64,000 nt of DNA from Vulcanimicrobiota bacterium (GTDB lineage Bacteria > Vulcanimicrobiota > Vulcanimicrobiia > Vulcanimicrobiales > Vulcanimicrobiaceae). The position numbers were made by a program, and so were the translations under genes. The first letter of the stretch is position 1. The number at the start of each line of letters is the position of its first letter. The stretch spans positions 1,832,192-1,896,191 of the forward strand of contig PLJL01000004.1 of the NCBI GenBank assembly GCA_003140215.1, in the 5' to 3' direction. The notes under the pieces are model-generated. The model was given only the letters and a program-made list of their open reading frames with translations, was not told where the DNA came from and searched no databases. Below are positions 10,225-18,614 of the stretch, piece by piece.

Positions 10225-11020
10225 CCGCAGCTGCGAGAAAGCGCAGCAGCGCCCGGTTGAGCGCGGTGGGCTGCTCGACGTTGAGGATGTGCGCGGCGTC
10301 GTCGAGGACCAGTAGCTCGGAGCCGTCAATCGCCGCATGCAGCTCCGCGCTCAATGCGGGCGGCGTAGACGGGTCGGCGGCGCCCGCGACAATCAAGGTG
10401 CGGCAGGCGATGCGGGCGTCGTCTTCACGCAAATCGGCATCGCGGACCGCCGAGCCGCAGGCGATGTAACCCTCCGCCGGCGTGCGCAGCAGCATCGTGG
10501 AGAAGCCGGCGATGACATCGAGCCGCTGCTCGTGCGTCGCGCGGGTGAACCAGCGCCCCATGACCGCATCGACGATTCCGCCGAGGCCCTCGCGCTCGAC
10601 GGTCGCGAGGCGTTCCTGCCACACTGCTGCGCTCCCGACGCGGCTGCCGGTCGCACACAGGACCAGCGCTTCGACGCGCTGCGGGTAGGCCGCGGCGAAG
10701 CGCTGCCCGACCATCCCGCCGATCGACAGCCCGACGAAGCGGACGCGCTCGATGGCCAGTTCGTCGAGCAGCGCGGCGACGTCGTCGGCGAGCGTCTCGA
10801 TGCGCGCGGCGCCGGGCTCCCCCGGCGGGCTGCACTCGGTCAGGCCGTGCCCGCGCATGTCGTAGCGCAGTACCCGGAACGTCGCGGCGAGCGGGCCGAC
10901 TTGGTCGTCCCACATCTGCTTTCCGGTTCCGAGCGAGTTGGCCAGGATCACGACCGGCGCGTCGGCGGGGCCGGTCACGTCGTAGTGCACCGTGATCCCG
11001 CGGGCGCGAATGAACGGCAC
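10217..11020 (-). CDS. pcaD: 3-oxoadipate enol-lactonase-like alpha/beta hydrolase
   Basis: 267 residues; GTG start at 11020 with GGAG about 6 nt upstream. The alpha/beta-hydrolase features are '[13 protein letters not shown]', the nucleophile elbow '[16 protein letters not shown]' (Ser about residue 98), '[13 protein letters not shown]' with the acid, and the His in '[12 protein letters not shown]'. Similarity to PcaD enol-lactonases is strong in the N-terminal part. PcaD belongs to the beta-ketoadipate (3,4-cleavage) pathway, and no other gene of that pathway is in the window. A related lactone or ester hydrolase role in the neighbouring catabolic locus is therefore possible. It is divergent from the ABC transporter operon. 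Confidence 0.75.
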   Translation of the reverse strand: MPFIRARGITVHYDVTGPADAPVVILANSLGTGKQMWDDQVGPLAATFRVLRYDMRGHGLTECSPPGEPGAARIETLADDVAALLDELAIERVRFVGLSIGGMVGQRFAAAYPQRVEALVLCATGSRVGSAAVWQERLATVEREGLGGIVDAVMGRWFTRATHEQRLDVIAGFSTMLLRTPAEGYIACGSAVRDADLREDDARIACRTLIVAGAADPSTPPALSAELHAAIDGSELLVLDDAAHILNVEQPTALNRALLRFLAAAVT

Positions 11021-11030
11021 GTCGCTCTCC

Positions 11031-11090
11031 TCTCGGGGCTGCTTCGGCCGGAGGTGTTATCCAAGGAGCAAGAACGGGCCCGCCCCGAGA
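11031..11090. promoter_or_regulatory. Inverted repeat in the divergent pcaD / ABC operon control region
   Basis: TCTCGGGGC (11031-11039) and GCCCCGAG plus A (11082-11090) are perfect 9-bp inverted arms whose centres are 51 bases apart, about five helical turns. They flank the likely promoters of two divergent transcripts. A pair of half-sites for a looping or tetrameric regulator is a reasonable reading; pairing in RNA is less likely because the arms straddle both promoters. Confidence 0.4.
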
Positions 11091-11103
11091 CAAACCTAGG
11101 GCG

Positions 11104-11907
11104 GTGGCGATTTCCGTGGGGCAGGACGCGCGGGCCGGCGCGGGCGTGGCGGCGTACGTGCCCGGCTTGCTGTTCGCGTTGGGGGTCGCGGTCGCGGTCG
11201 AGGTCCTGGCCCGGCAGGGCCTGCTCTCCAGCTACGTCGCGCCGCCGAGCACGGTCGCCGTCGCGCTGTTCGCCGGGTTGCGCAACGGCGAGATCACCTC
11301 GCAGGTCGGCGTCACGCTGCTGGCGTTCGCCGAAGGGTTGGCCCTGGCGACCGTCTTGGCGATCGTGATCGGCGTGCTCATGGGGGCAGTCCCGGTCGTC
11401 TACGACGCGCTGCGCGTCGTGGTCGAGTTTCTGCGCCCGGTACCGTCGGTGGCGATGATCCCGCTGGCGATCCTGTTTCTCGGTCTGGGCGGTCCGATGC
11501 GCGTGGCGGTGATCACCTACGCCGCGTTCTGGCCGCTGCTCATCAGCACGTTCTACGGCGTGCGCGCGGTCGATCCGGTGTCGCTCGACACGGCGCGCAA
11601 CTTCGGGGTCTCGGAGTTCGCCATGCTGTACCGCGTCACGCTGCCGTCGGCGCTGGCGAACATTTCGACGGGGCTGCGAGTGAGCGCGTCGATCGCGCTG
11701 GTCGTCACGGTTACCACCGAGCTGATCGCGGGCAACAGCGGGATCGGCTTCTACGTCTCGCAGATGGAACAGGCAAACCGCCTCCCGCCGATGTACGCCG
11801 GCATCCTGCTGACCGGGATTTTGGGCTATCTCGTCAACGCGCTGTTCTTCACGCTGGAGCGCAAGGTCGTCTTCTGGGCGCCCGCCAGCCGCGAGGCGGT
11901 GCGGTGA
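11104..11907 (+). CDS. ABC transporter permease (SsuC/TauC/nitrate-type)
   Basis: 267 residues, GTG start. About six membrane helices; the first is at ~18-38. The cytoplasmic EAA loop reads 'ARNFGVSEFAMLYRVTLPSA', typical of the BPD_transp_1 family that couples to the ATPase. The family imports sulfonates, taurine, nitrate, pyrimidine precursors or aromatic carboxylates. It is the first of two adjacent permease genes (stop/start overlap GTGA at 11904), implying a heterodimeric channel. The substrate is unknown; the catabolic neighbours favour an organic acid. Confidence 0.87.
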   Translation: MAISVGQDARAGAGVAAYVPGLLFALGVAVAVEVLARQGLLSSYVAPPSTVAVALFAGLRNGEITSQVGVTLLAFAEGLALATVLAIVIGVLMGAVPVVYDALRVVVEFLRPVPSVAMIPLAILFLGLGGPMRVAVITYAAFWPLLISTFYGVRAVDPVSLDTARNFGVSEFAMLYRVTLPSALANISTGLRVSASIALVVTVTTELIAGNSGIGFYVSQMEQANRLPPMYAGILLTGILGYLVNALFFTLERKVVFWAPASREAVR

Positions 11908-12668
11908 AGGTGCGGCGCACCGCGCTGGGGATCGCGACGGTCGTCGTGCTGCTCGCGGCGTGGGAGTTGTCGGCGCGCCTCAACAAGACGGTCTACGTTC
12001 CGCCGGTGACGGCCATCGCCGCGACGTTCGTGCACGAATGGTTCTCGGCGCAGTTCCGGGATCAAGCGCTCCCGAGCTTGTTGCGAATGTTCGCCGGCTA
12101 CGCGATCGCGTCGACCTGCGGTGTCGCCGTCGGGGTGGTGATCGGCGCGTATCGCCCGCTCTACCGCCTCGTCGACCCCGTGCTGCAGTTCTTGCGGGCG
12201 ATCCCGCCCACGGCGATCATCCCCGTCGGGATCCTGCTCATCGGGATCGGTGATACGATGAAGATCCTGGTGATCGCGTTCGGAGCGTTCTGGCCGATTT
12301 TGGTGAACTCGGTCGACGGCGCGCGCAGTGTGCCGCAAGAGCGCTTGGACACCGCGCGGATCTTCGGCCTGAGCCGGTCAAGCACGCTGCTCACCGTCAT
12401 CTTTCCCTCGGCGCTGCCGGGCGTGTTCGCCGGGCTGCGCACCGGGCTCTCGATCGCGTTCATCATGATCGTGGTCTCGGAGATGATCGGCAGTACCAAC
12501 GGGCTGGGCTACTACATCCTCCAAGCGCAACGAACGTTCGCCATCCCGGAGATGTACGGGGGCATCGTCCTGCTCGCCATCCTGGGCTACTGCCTCAACG
12601 CCGGCTTCGTGGCCGTCGAGCACCGCATTCTGGCTTGGCACCACGGCCAGTCGGCGCGCACGGTTTAG
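11904..12668 (+). CDS. ABC transporter permease, second subunit
   Basis: 254 residues; GTG 11904 overlaps the preceding stop. About six membrane helices and an EAA loop 'ARIFGLSRSSTLLTVIFPSA'. It is clearly related to the preceding permease but diverged, so the transporter probably has two different membrane subunits. 'FLRAIPPTAIIPVGILLIGI' is a typical SsuC/TauC-family segment. It is followed 19 bases later by the ATPase gene. Confidence 0.87.
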   Translation: MKVRRTALGIATVVVLLAAWELSARLNKTVYVPPVTAIAATFVHEWFSAQFRDQALPSLLRMFAGYAIASTCGVAVGVVIGAYRPLYRLVDPVLQFLRAIPPTAIIPVGILLIGIGDTMKILVIAFGAFWPILVNSVDGARSVPQERLDTARIFGLSRSSTLLTVIFPSALPGVFAGLRTGLSIAFIMIVVSEMIGSTNGLGYYILQAQRTFAIPEMYGGIVLLAILGYCLNAGFVAVEHRILAWHHGQSARTV

Positions 12669-12687
12669 GCGCGACGAGGCCATTGGA

Positions 12688-13485
12688 ATGAACGCAGGAA
12701 CCAGGGTGCTGCTCGACGTCTCCGGGCTGCAAAAGCGCTACGACTCGAGCGGCGTGGTCGCGATCGAGAGCATAACGCTCGACGTCAAAGAGCGCGAGTT
12801 CGTGTCGATCGTCGGTCCGTCGGGCTGCGGCAAGACCACGTTGCTCAAGACGATCTGCGGGCTGCTGCGCCCGACGGCTGGAAGCGTGACCCTCGACGGC
12901 AAGCTCGTGACGACGCCGCCGCCCGAGATGGTCCTGGTGTTCCAGGACTATGCGCGCTCGCTGTTTCCGTGGCTCACCGTCGCGGGGAACGTGCGGTTCC
13001 CGCTCAAGAAGAAGAACCTGGCCGGCGCCGAGAGCACCCGCGCCGTGGGCGCAGCGCTCGCCGCCGTCGGACTCGACCGGTTCGCCAAACAGTATCCCTG
13101 GCAGCTCTCGGGCGGGATGCAGCAGCGCGTCGCGATTGCTCGTGCGGTCGCGTTCCGGCCCGAGATCCTGCTGCTCGACGAACCGTTCGCTTCGGTCGAT
13201 GCGCTCACGCGCGCGGAACTCGAGGACCTGACCTTGCGCTTGCGCGACGAGTTCGGGATCACGATGCTGCTGGTTACGCACGACATCGACGAGGCCGTGT
13301 ACCTGAGCGATCGCGTGTTCGTCCTGTCGCCGCCGCCGTCGGTGGTCGTGCGCGAGTTCGCGATCCCGCTGGGCGGCGCGCGCGATCAGGAGGCGACGCG
13401 CAGCGACCCGCGCTTTCTGAGCCTGCGCAACGAAATCCACCATCTGATCGGCCGACCGCTGCCCGCCGCCGAGGCCGTCCCGTGA
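12688..13485 (+). CDS. ABC transporter ATP-binding protein (SsuB/TauB/NrtD type)
   Basis: 265 residues, ATG start. Walker A 'GPSGCGKTT' (residues ~43-51), Q-loop 'VFQDYARSLFPW', signature 'LSGGMQQRVAIARA', Walker B 'LLLDEPFASVDALTR', switch His in 'LLVTHDIDEAVYLSDRV'. It energises the two permeases upstream. The cognate binding protein is probably the one at 15494, three genes further on. The stop overlaps the following dehydrogenase start (GTGA at 13482). Confidence 0.92.
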   Translation: MNAGTRVLLDVSGLQKRYDSSGVVAIESITLDVKEREFVSIVGPSGCGKTTLLKTICGLLRPTAGSVTLDGKLVTTPPPEMVLVFQDYARSLFPWLTVAGNVRFPLKKKNLAGAESTRAVGAALAAVGLDRFAKQYPWQLSGGMQQRVAIARAVAFRPEILLLDEPFASVDALTRAELEDLTLRLRDEFGITMLLVTHDIDEAVYLSDRVFVLSPPPSVVVREFAIPLGGARDQEATRSDPRFLSLRNEIHHLIGRPLPAAEAVP

Positions 13486-14579
13486 CCTCGCGCGCCGCCG
13501 TGCACGTTGCGGCCAAGCGCACCGAGATTCGCGAGCTGCCGCTGCCGCTGCTCGCGTCCGACGCCGGCCTGCTGCGCGTAGTCGCCGCCGGCGTCTGCGG
13601 GAGCGACATCGCGTACTATGCGGACGGCAGCGTCGGGCCGCGGATTCTGGGTCACGAGAACGTGGGCCTCGTAGAGCAGCTCGGCGCGCTCGCTCGCGAG
13701 CGCTGGGGCGTGCGCGAAGGCGACCTCGTGGCGCTCGAGGAGTATCTGCCGTGCGGTCACTGCGCCGATTGCCGCGCCGGCGAGTACCGCTCGTGCTTGC
13801 AGACCGACAACACGCGCGCCGGCGCACTGCGCTACGGCACGACCGGGATCGACGTCCCACCCGCGCTGTGGGGCGGTTACAGCCAATATCAGTACCTGCA
13901 CCCGCGTGCGGTGCTGCATCGCGTCCCCGCCGGGGTCTCGGCGCGGCTCGCGGCGATGGCCTTGCCGCTGGGCAATGGCTTTCAATGGGCCTACCTCGAC
14001 GGCGGCGCGGGTCCCGGCCAGACCGTCGTCGTGCAAGGTCCGGGTCAGCAAGGTTTGGCCTGCGTCGTGGCGGCGAAGGCGGCCGGCGCAAAGACCGTCA
14101 TCGTCACCGGGCTCGCGCGTGACGAAACGCGGCTCGCCGTTGCCAAGCGGCTGGGTGCCGACCACTGCGTCGCCGTAGACCGTGACTCGCTGCCCGATCT
14201 CGTCGCCGAGGTTACCGGCGGCACGCTGGCCGACCTGGTGATCGACGTGTCGTCGGGCGGCGCGACCGCGGTCGTCAACGGCGGGCTCGAGCTGCTGCGC
14301 AAACGGGGAACGCTGCTCGTCGCCGCGTACAAGCACGCCGCGCTCGACGGGTTCGCGATCGACGCCGTCATCCGTGGGCAGATCACGCTGCGCGGCGTGC
14401 GCGGCCACAGCTTTCGCGCCGTCGAGATGGCGCTGAATCTGATGGCGCAACACGACGTCGACCTCAATGCGATGGCGACCCACGAATTCGCCCTCGATGA
14501 CGTCGATCGCGCCTTGCGGCTGGTCGGCGGCGAGCGCGGCGACGGGGCGATCCAGGTGAGCATCGCACCGTGGAGTTGA
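13482..14579 (+). CDS. Zinc-binding alcohol dehydrogenase family protein (MDR)
   Basis: 365 residues; GTG 13482 overlaps the ATPase stop. Catalytic zinc region 'GVCGSDIAYYADG' and 'ILGHENVG' (Cys and His/Glu ligands). A structural-zinc-like cluster is 'EYLPCGHCADCRAGEYRSCL' with four Cys. The NAD(P)-binding motif is 'VVVQGPGQQGLACVVAAKAA'. It likely oxidises a secondary or aromatic alcohol or polyol. Its position inside the transporter operon suggests it acts on the imported compound. Specificity cannot be read from sequence. Confidence 0.85.
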   Translation: MTSRAAVHVAAKRTEIRELPLPLLASDAGLLRVVAAGVCGSDIAYYADGSVGPRILGHENVGLVEQLGALARERWGVREGDLVALEEYLPCGHCADCRAGEYRSCLQTDNTRAGALRYGTTGIDVPPALWGGYSQYQYLHPRAVLHRVPAGVSARLAAMALPLGNGFQWAYLDGGAGPGQTVVVQGPGQQGLACVVAAKAAGAKTVIVTGLARDETRLAVAKRLGADHCVAVDRDSLPDLVAEVTGGTLADLVIDVSSGGATAVVNGGLELLRKRGTLLVAAYKHAALDGFAIDAVIRGQITLRGVRGHSFRAVEMALNLMAQHDVDLNAMATHEFALDDVDRALRLVGGERGDGAIQVSIAPWS

Positions 14580-14586
14580 GGAGCGC

Positions 14587-15474
14587 ATGCGTCTAGCCTC
14601 GTTTACCGTCGCCGGCAACGCGGGGTTCGGCGCGGTCGCGGACGACGGCCGTTCCGTGCTCGATCTGACCGGCACCGGCGGCGCGCTCGATCTCGAAGCG
14701 TTCGTCGCCCTGGGGCGGGCCGGGATCGCGCGGGCGCACGAGCTCCGAGCCGCCGGAACGGGAACGTCGCTCGCGCTCGACGACGTGACGCCGGCGGCGC
14801 CCTTTCCGCGACCGGCCCGTACGATCATGTGCGTGGGCAAGAACTACCGCGACCACGCCGCAGAATTCCACGGCAGCGGGTTCGATGCGACGGCCGGCGC
14901 GAGCGCGATTCCCGACGTGCCGATCATCTTCGTCAAGCACCCGTCGGCGGTGATAGCCACCGGAGCGCCGATCGTCTCCTCCAACGATCCCACCGCGACG
15001 GTCGACTACGAAGGCGAGCTGGCGCTGATCGTCGGGGAACCGGCCTGGCGCGTCGGGTCCGCCGATGCGATGCGGCACGTGTACGGCTACACGATCCTCA
15101 ACGACGTCACGTCGCGGGCGCTCCAGAGCAAGCACAAGCAGTGGTTCGTCGGGAAGAGCGTCGCCACGTTCTGCCCGATGGGGCCCTACCTGGTGACCGC
15201 CGACGAGGTTCCCGATGTGCGAGCGCTGCGCTTGCGCACGTTCGTCAACGACGAGCTGCGCCAAGACGCCACCGTCGCCGATCTCATCTTCGACATCCCG
15301 ACGCTCGTCGCGACGCTCTCGGCGACGACGCGCTTGGAATGCGGCGACATCATCGCGACCGGCACGCCCGCCGGGGTGGGTATTGGATTTAGCCCGCCGA
15401 AGTATCTGCGCCCCGGCGACCGCGTCCGGGTCGCAATCGATGGATTGGGAGAGCTCGTCAACCCGGTCACCTAA
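14587..15474 (+). CDS. Fumarylacetoacetate hydrolase (FAH) family protein
   Basis: 295 residues. The C-terminal FAH domain starts at 'TIMCVGKNYRDHAAEF'. Metal-binding acidic residues lie in 'VDYEGELALIVG' (ExE) and 'TILNDVTSRALQ' (Asp). 'DIIATGTPAGVGIGF' is the usual family signature. Members hydrolyse or decarboxylate acylpyruvates and hydroxymuconate-derived acids, often in aromatic degradation. In this operon it may act after the dehydrogenase. It starts 7 bases after the alcohol dehydrogenase. Confidence 0.87.
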   Translation: MRLASFTVAGNAGFGAVADDGRSVLDLTGTGGALDLEAFVALGRAGIARAHELRAAGTGTSLALDDVTPAAPFPRPARTIMCVGKNYRDHAAEFHGSGFDATAGASAIPDVPIIFVKHPSAVIATGAPIVSSNDPTATVDYEGELALIVGEPAWRVGSADAMRHVYGYTILNDVTSRALQSKHKQWFVGKSVATFCPMGPYLVTADEVPDVRALRLRTFVNDELRQDATVADLIFDIPTLVATLSATTRLECGDIIATGTPAGVGIGFSPPKYLRPGDRVRVAIDGLGELVNPVT

Positions 15475-15493
15475 CGTTTGCAAGGAGTTCGTC

Positions 15494-16444
15494 ATGGGCC
15501 ACCCCGTTTCGCGGCGTACCGCGCTCGCCGCCGTCGCCGGATCGCTCCTGGTTCCCCGCGTGGCCTTCGCGCAGCAGCGGGTCACCACGATCACGGCTGC
15601 CGGGCTGCCCGAAGACTCGGCGACGCCGGTGCTCTACGCGATCGCGAGCGGTGCGTTCAAGCGCGCCGGACTCGACGTAGCGCTGCAGGCCCAGCGCAGC
15701 GGGCCGGCCGTCGCCAGCGGGATCGCCGGCGGTGCATATCAGATCGGCAAGATGAGCCTCACGCCGCTCATCGACGCGCACGGGCGCGGGATCCCGTTCG
15801 TCATCGTCGCACCGGGCGGGCTCTCCACCGCGGCCAACCCGATCGCGGGGCTGATGGTGCGCGTCGACTCGCCGATCAAGACCGCCGCGGACCTCAACGG
15901 TAAAACGATCGCCGTTGGCGCGCTCAGCGACATCTTCACCTTGGCGATGCGAGCGTGGATGCAGAAGAACGGCGGGGACCCGAGCTCGCTCAAGCTCGTC
16001 GAGATTCCGATCAGCGCGATCGGCGAGGCGATCGACAAGGAACGCGTCGCCGCCGGATCGGCGAACGAGCCGATCCTGGGCGCGGCGGTCGCGGGCGGCA
16101 AAGTGCGCATCTTGGCCCGCACCTTCGATGCGATCGCTGCGCGCTTCATGTTCACCGCCTGGGTAGCCAACCGCGCGTACGCGGAGCAGAACCGCGCCGC
16201 CGTAGAGAGCTTCGCGCGGGTCGTGCGCGACGCGGCGGCCTACGTCAACGCGCACCACGCCGAGACCGTCGACGAGATCGCCAAGTTCACCGGGATCGAT
16301 CCGGCGATCGTGAAGCGAATGGCGCGTACCGAGGCTGCGACCGGTGTGGAGGCGGGGCTGATCCAGCCGGTGATCGACGCAGCCGCGCACTTCAAGGACA
16401 TCCCGGCACGGTTCGAGGCACGCGAGCTCATCTGGACGGGGTGA
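15494..16444 (+). CDS. ABC transporter substrate-binding protein (NMT1/THI5-like)
   Basis: 316 residues; ATG 15494 has GGAG at 15484-15487. A signal peptide with a twin-arginine-like start ('SRRTALAAVAGSLLVPRVAFA') is followed by a periplasmic-binding fold: 'VLYAIASGAFKRAGLDVALQ', 'IKTAADLNGKTIAVGALSDI'. This matches the nitrate/taurine/thiamine-precursor group that partners SsuBC-type permeases. It is therefore the likely receptor for the transporter encoded at 11104-13485 despite the two intervening enzyme genes. Its stop overlaps the CoA ligase start. Confidence 0.85.
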   Translation: MGHPVSRRTALAAVAGSLLVPRVAFAQQRVTTITAAGLPEDSATPVLYAIASGAFKRAGLDVALQAQRSGPAVASGIAGGAYQIGKMSLTPLIDAHGRGIPFVIVAPGGLSTAANPIAGLMVRVDSPIKTAADLNGKTIAVGALSDIFTLAMRAWMQKNGGDPSSLKLVEIPISAIGEAIDKERVAAGSANEPILGAAVAGGKVRILARTFDAIAARFMFTAWVANRAYAEQNRAAVESFARVVRDAAAYVNAHHAETVDEIAKFTGIDPAIVKRMARTEAATGVEAGLIQPVIDAAAHFKDIPARFEARELIWTG

Positions 16445-17925
16445 CGCTCCACTTCGGCGAGGTCGTTCGCGACGCGGACGCGCTGCGCGAGCGCGCACTC
16501 CGGCTCGCCGGAGGCCTCCGGGAATTGGGCCTGCGCGAAGGCGACGTGATCGCCGTGCTGTTGCGCAACGATCCCGTGTATGCCGACGTGATCGGAGCCT
16601 GTCGCATCGCCGGCATCTACTACTGTCCGCTGAATTGGCATTTCACGCCCAGCGAGCTCGGCTTCATCCTCGAGGACAGCGGCGCGCGCGCCGTCGTCGG
16701 CCACGGCGACCTCCTCGCGGCGGCGGCGGATGCGTTGCCGCGCGCTGCCGCGGTGCTCGCGGCCGGCGCGCCGGCGGGGTTCATCGACTACGAGCCCTGG
16801 CTGCGCGCGCAGACGGAGTACGACGGGCCGGCGGCCTCCCCGCGCGGCCACATGTGCTACACCTCGGGCACGACCGGCCGGCCCAAGGGCGTGCGCCGCG
16901 TCCCCGTGCCGCTCGCGGAGCTGCCGCTGCAGCAGGCGGCGGCGCGCGAGGTCGCGCGTGTCGCATACGGGATCGAGGACGGCTGCCGCATGCTGCTTTC
17001 GGCACCGCTCTATCACAGCGCACCCGCGTCGATCGCCCAGCATACGCTGCTCTACGGCGAACGTCTCGTGCTGGCGTCTCGCTTCGACGCGGAACAGACC
17101 CTGGCGCTGATCGAGCGGCATCGTGCCGACGTCGCATACTTGACGCCGACGATGTACGTGCGGATGCTGCGGTTGCCGCCGGCGGTGTGGGCGCGCTACG
17201 ACGTCTCCTCGTTGCGCTTCGTCGCGTCGACGGGTGCACCGTGCGCGCCGGAGGTGAAGCGCGCCATCATCGCGCGGCTCGGGCCCGTGGTGCACGAGAC
17301 GTACGCGGCGACCGAGGCCGGACTGATCACGCTGGCCACGCCGGCCGACGCGCTGGCCCGGCCCGGCACCGCCGGCCGGCCGATCGGCGACGCGCAGGTG
17401 CGCATCTTCGACGCGTCCGGCGAGCCGTGCGCGGCGGGCGAGGTCGGCACGATCTACTGCCGTCAGCCGGCGTATCCCGACTTCGTGTACCACAACCTTC
17501 CCGCGGCGCGCCCGGCGATCGAGCGCGCGGGGCTGGTCACGATGGGCGACGTCGGCTACCTCGATCCGGACGGCTATCTGTTCGTCTGCGATCGGGCCGC
17601 CGACATGGTGCTCTCGGGCGGGGTCAACATTTATCCGGCCGAGATCGAACACGTGCTGCTGCGGTTGCCCGGCGTGCTCGACTGCGCGGTGATCGGGCTG
17701 CCGGACCCGGAGTACGGCGAGCGGCTTCACGCGGTGGTGCAGCCCGAACCGGGTGCGGTGCTCGATTTCGACCGGCTCGCCGCGGAGCTGCGGCGCGAGC
17801 TCGCGGGGTTCAAGGTGCCGCGAACGTACACGCTCTCGGAGGCGCTGCCGCGTGACGACAACGGAAAGATCGCCAAGCACCTGCTGCGGGAGATCTACGC
17901 CGGCCGCGTCGAGCCGGGAGCATGA
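16441..17925 (+). CDS. AMP-binding acyl-CoA ligase
   Basis: 494 residues; GTG 16441 overlaps the preceding stop. ANL superfamily motifs: 'CYTSGTTGRPKGVRR' (P-loop), 'YAATEAGLITLATP', 'GDVGYLDPDGYLFVCDR' with the hinge region, and the C-terminal catalytic Lys in 'RDDNGKIAKHLLRE'. It activates a carboxylic acid to its CoA thioester via an acyl-AMP. The N-terminus is short compared with typical 510-550 residue members. The substrate is probably the imported acid or a product of the preceding enzymes. The end overlaps the next gene by 4 bases. Confidence 0.87.
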   Translation: MTLHFGEVVRDADALRERALRLAGGLRELGLREGDVIAVLLRNDPVYADVIGACRIAGIYYCPLNWHFTPSELGFILEDSGARAVVGHGDLLAAAADALPRAAAVLAAGAPAGFIDYEPWLRAQTEYDGPAASPRGHMCYTSGTTGRPKGVRRVPVPLAELPLQQAAAREVARVAYGIEDGCRMLLSAPLYHSAPASIAQHTLLYGERLVLASRFDAEQTLALIERHRADVAYLTPTMYVRMLRLPPAVWARYDVSSLRFVASTGAPCAPEVKRAIIARLGPVVHETYAATEAGLITLATPADALARPGTAGRPIGDAQVRIFDASGEPCAAGEVGTIYCRQPAYPDFVYHNLPAARPAIERAGLVTMGDVGYLDPDGYLFVCDRAADMVLSGGVNIYPAEIEHVLLRLPGVLDCAVIGLPDPEYGERLHAVVQPEPGAVLDFDRLAAELRRELAGFKVPRTYTLSEALPRDDNGKIAKHLLREIYAGRVEPGA

Positions 17926-18548
17926 GCAGGTCGACGCGGTCGAGGCCCCTGCAAAATCGGGTGACGCCGTTCGGCGAGCTCGTCGCCGTGCGCGGACGCG
18001 GTCTGCTGATGGGAAACCGGGGCGTTCTGCATGACGGCGAGCGCCGAATCGTCCGCCCGTGGCAGGTCCGGCGCTGGATCGCCTGCCTCACCGATTTCCG
18101 CGGCCGCTACCGCGCGGTCATGCAGCCGCGCCGGTATACCGAGCTGTTCTTTCTCGACGAAGCGACGGCGTTCGCGGCGGGACATCGGCCCTGCGCGGAA
18201 TGCCGCCATGCCGACTACCGGCGCTTTCGGGGACTGTGGGAGGCGCGTTACGGCGCACCGGCGAGCGCCGACGCGATGGACCGCGTGTTGCACGCCGAGC
18301 GTCTCGAGGGCCGGCAAAAACGCACCCACGCGGCGCGGTTCGCCGGGCTGCCCGACGGCGCGTATGTTGCGCTCGAGGGCACGGCGTGGCTCGTGTGCCG
18401 CGGCGAGCTGCACGCGTGGGGCGACGCCGGCTATGCGCGGCGGCGCCGACGACCGCGCAACGGCGACGCCGACGTGCTCACCCCGCCCTCGATCGTCGCG
18501 CTGCTGGCCGCAGGCCTGCCGGTGGCCGTGCATCCGAGCGCGGGGTAG
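17922..18548 (+). CDS. Conserved protein with RPCxxCR motif, unknown function
   Basis: 208 residues; ATG 17922 overlaps the CoA-ligase stop. The most striking part is 'AAGHRPCAECRHADYRRF' (residues ~86-103), a CxxC flanked by aromatic and basic residues. It resembles in outline the zinc site of Ada-type metal-binding domains, though only two Cys are present in it. Many Arg and Trp residues (for example 'RPWQVRRWIACLTDFRGRYR') suggest a compact basic protein. It is translationally coupled to the catabolic operon. I do not recognise a biochemical function. Confidence 0.7.
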   Translation: MSRSTRSRPLQNRVTPFGELVAVRGRGLLMGNRGVLHDGERRIVRPWQVRRWIACLTDFRGRYRAVMQPRRYTELFFLDEATAFAAGHRPCAECRHADYRRFRGLWEARYGAPASADAMDRVLHAERLEGRQKRTHAARFAGLPDGAYVALEGTAWLVCRGELHAWGDAGYARRRRRPRNGDADVLTPPSIVALLAAGLPVAVHPSAG

Positions 18549-18614
18549 GAGGGACGTGCTGCTCGAAGCGCCCCAAGCTCCAGGTACTGACAAACGAGCG
18601 GAAGGGGACGTCCG

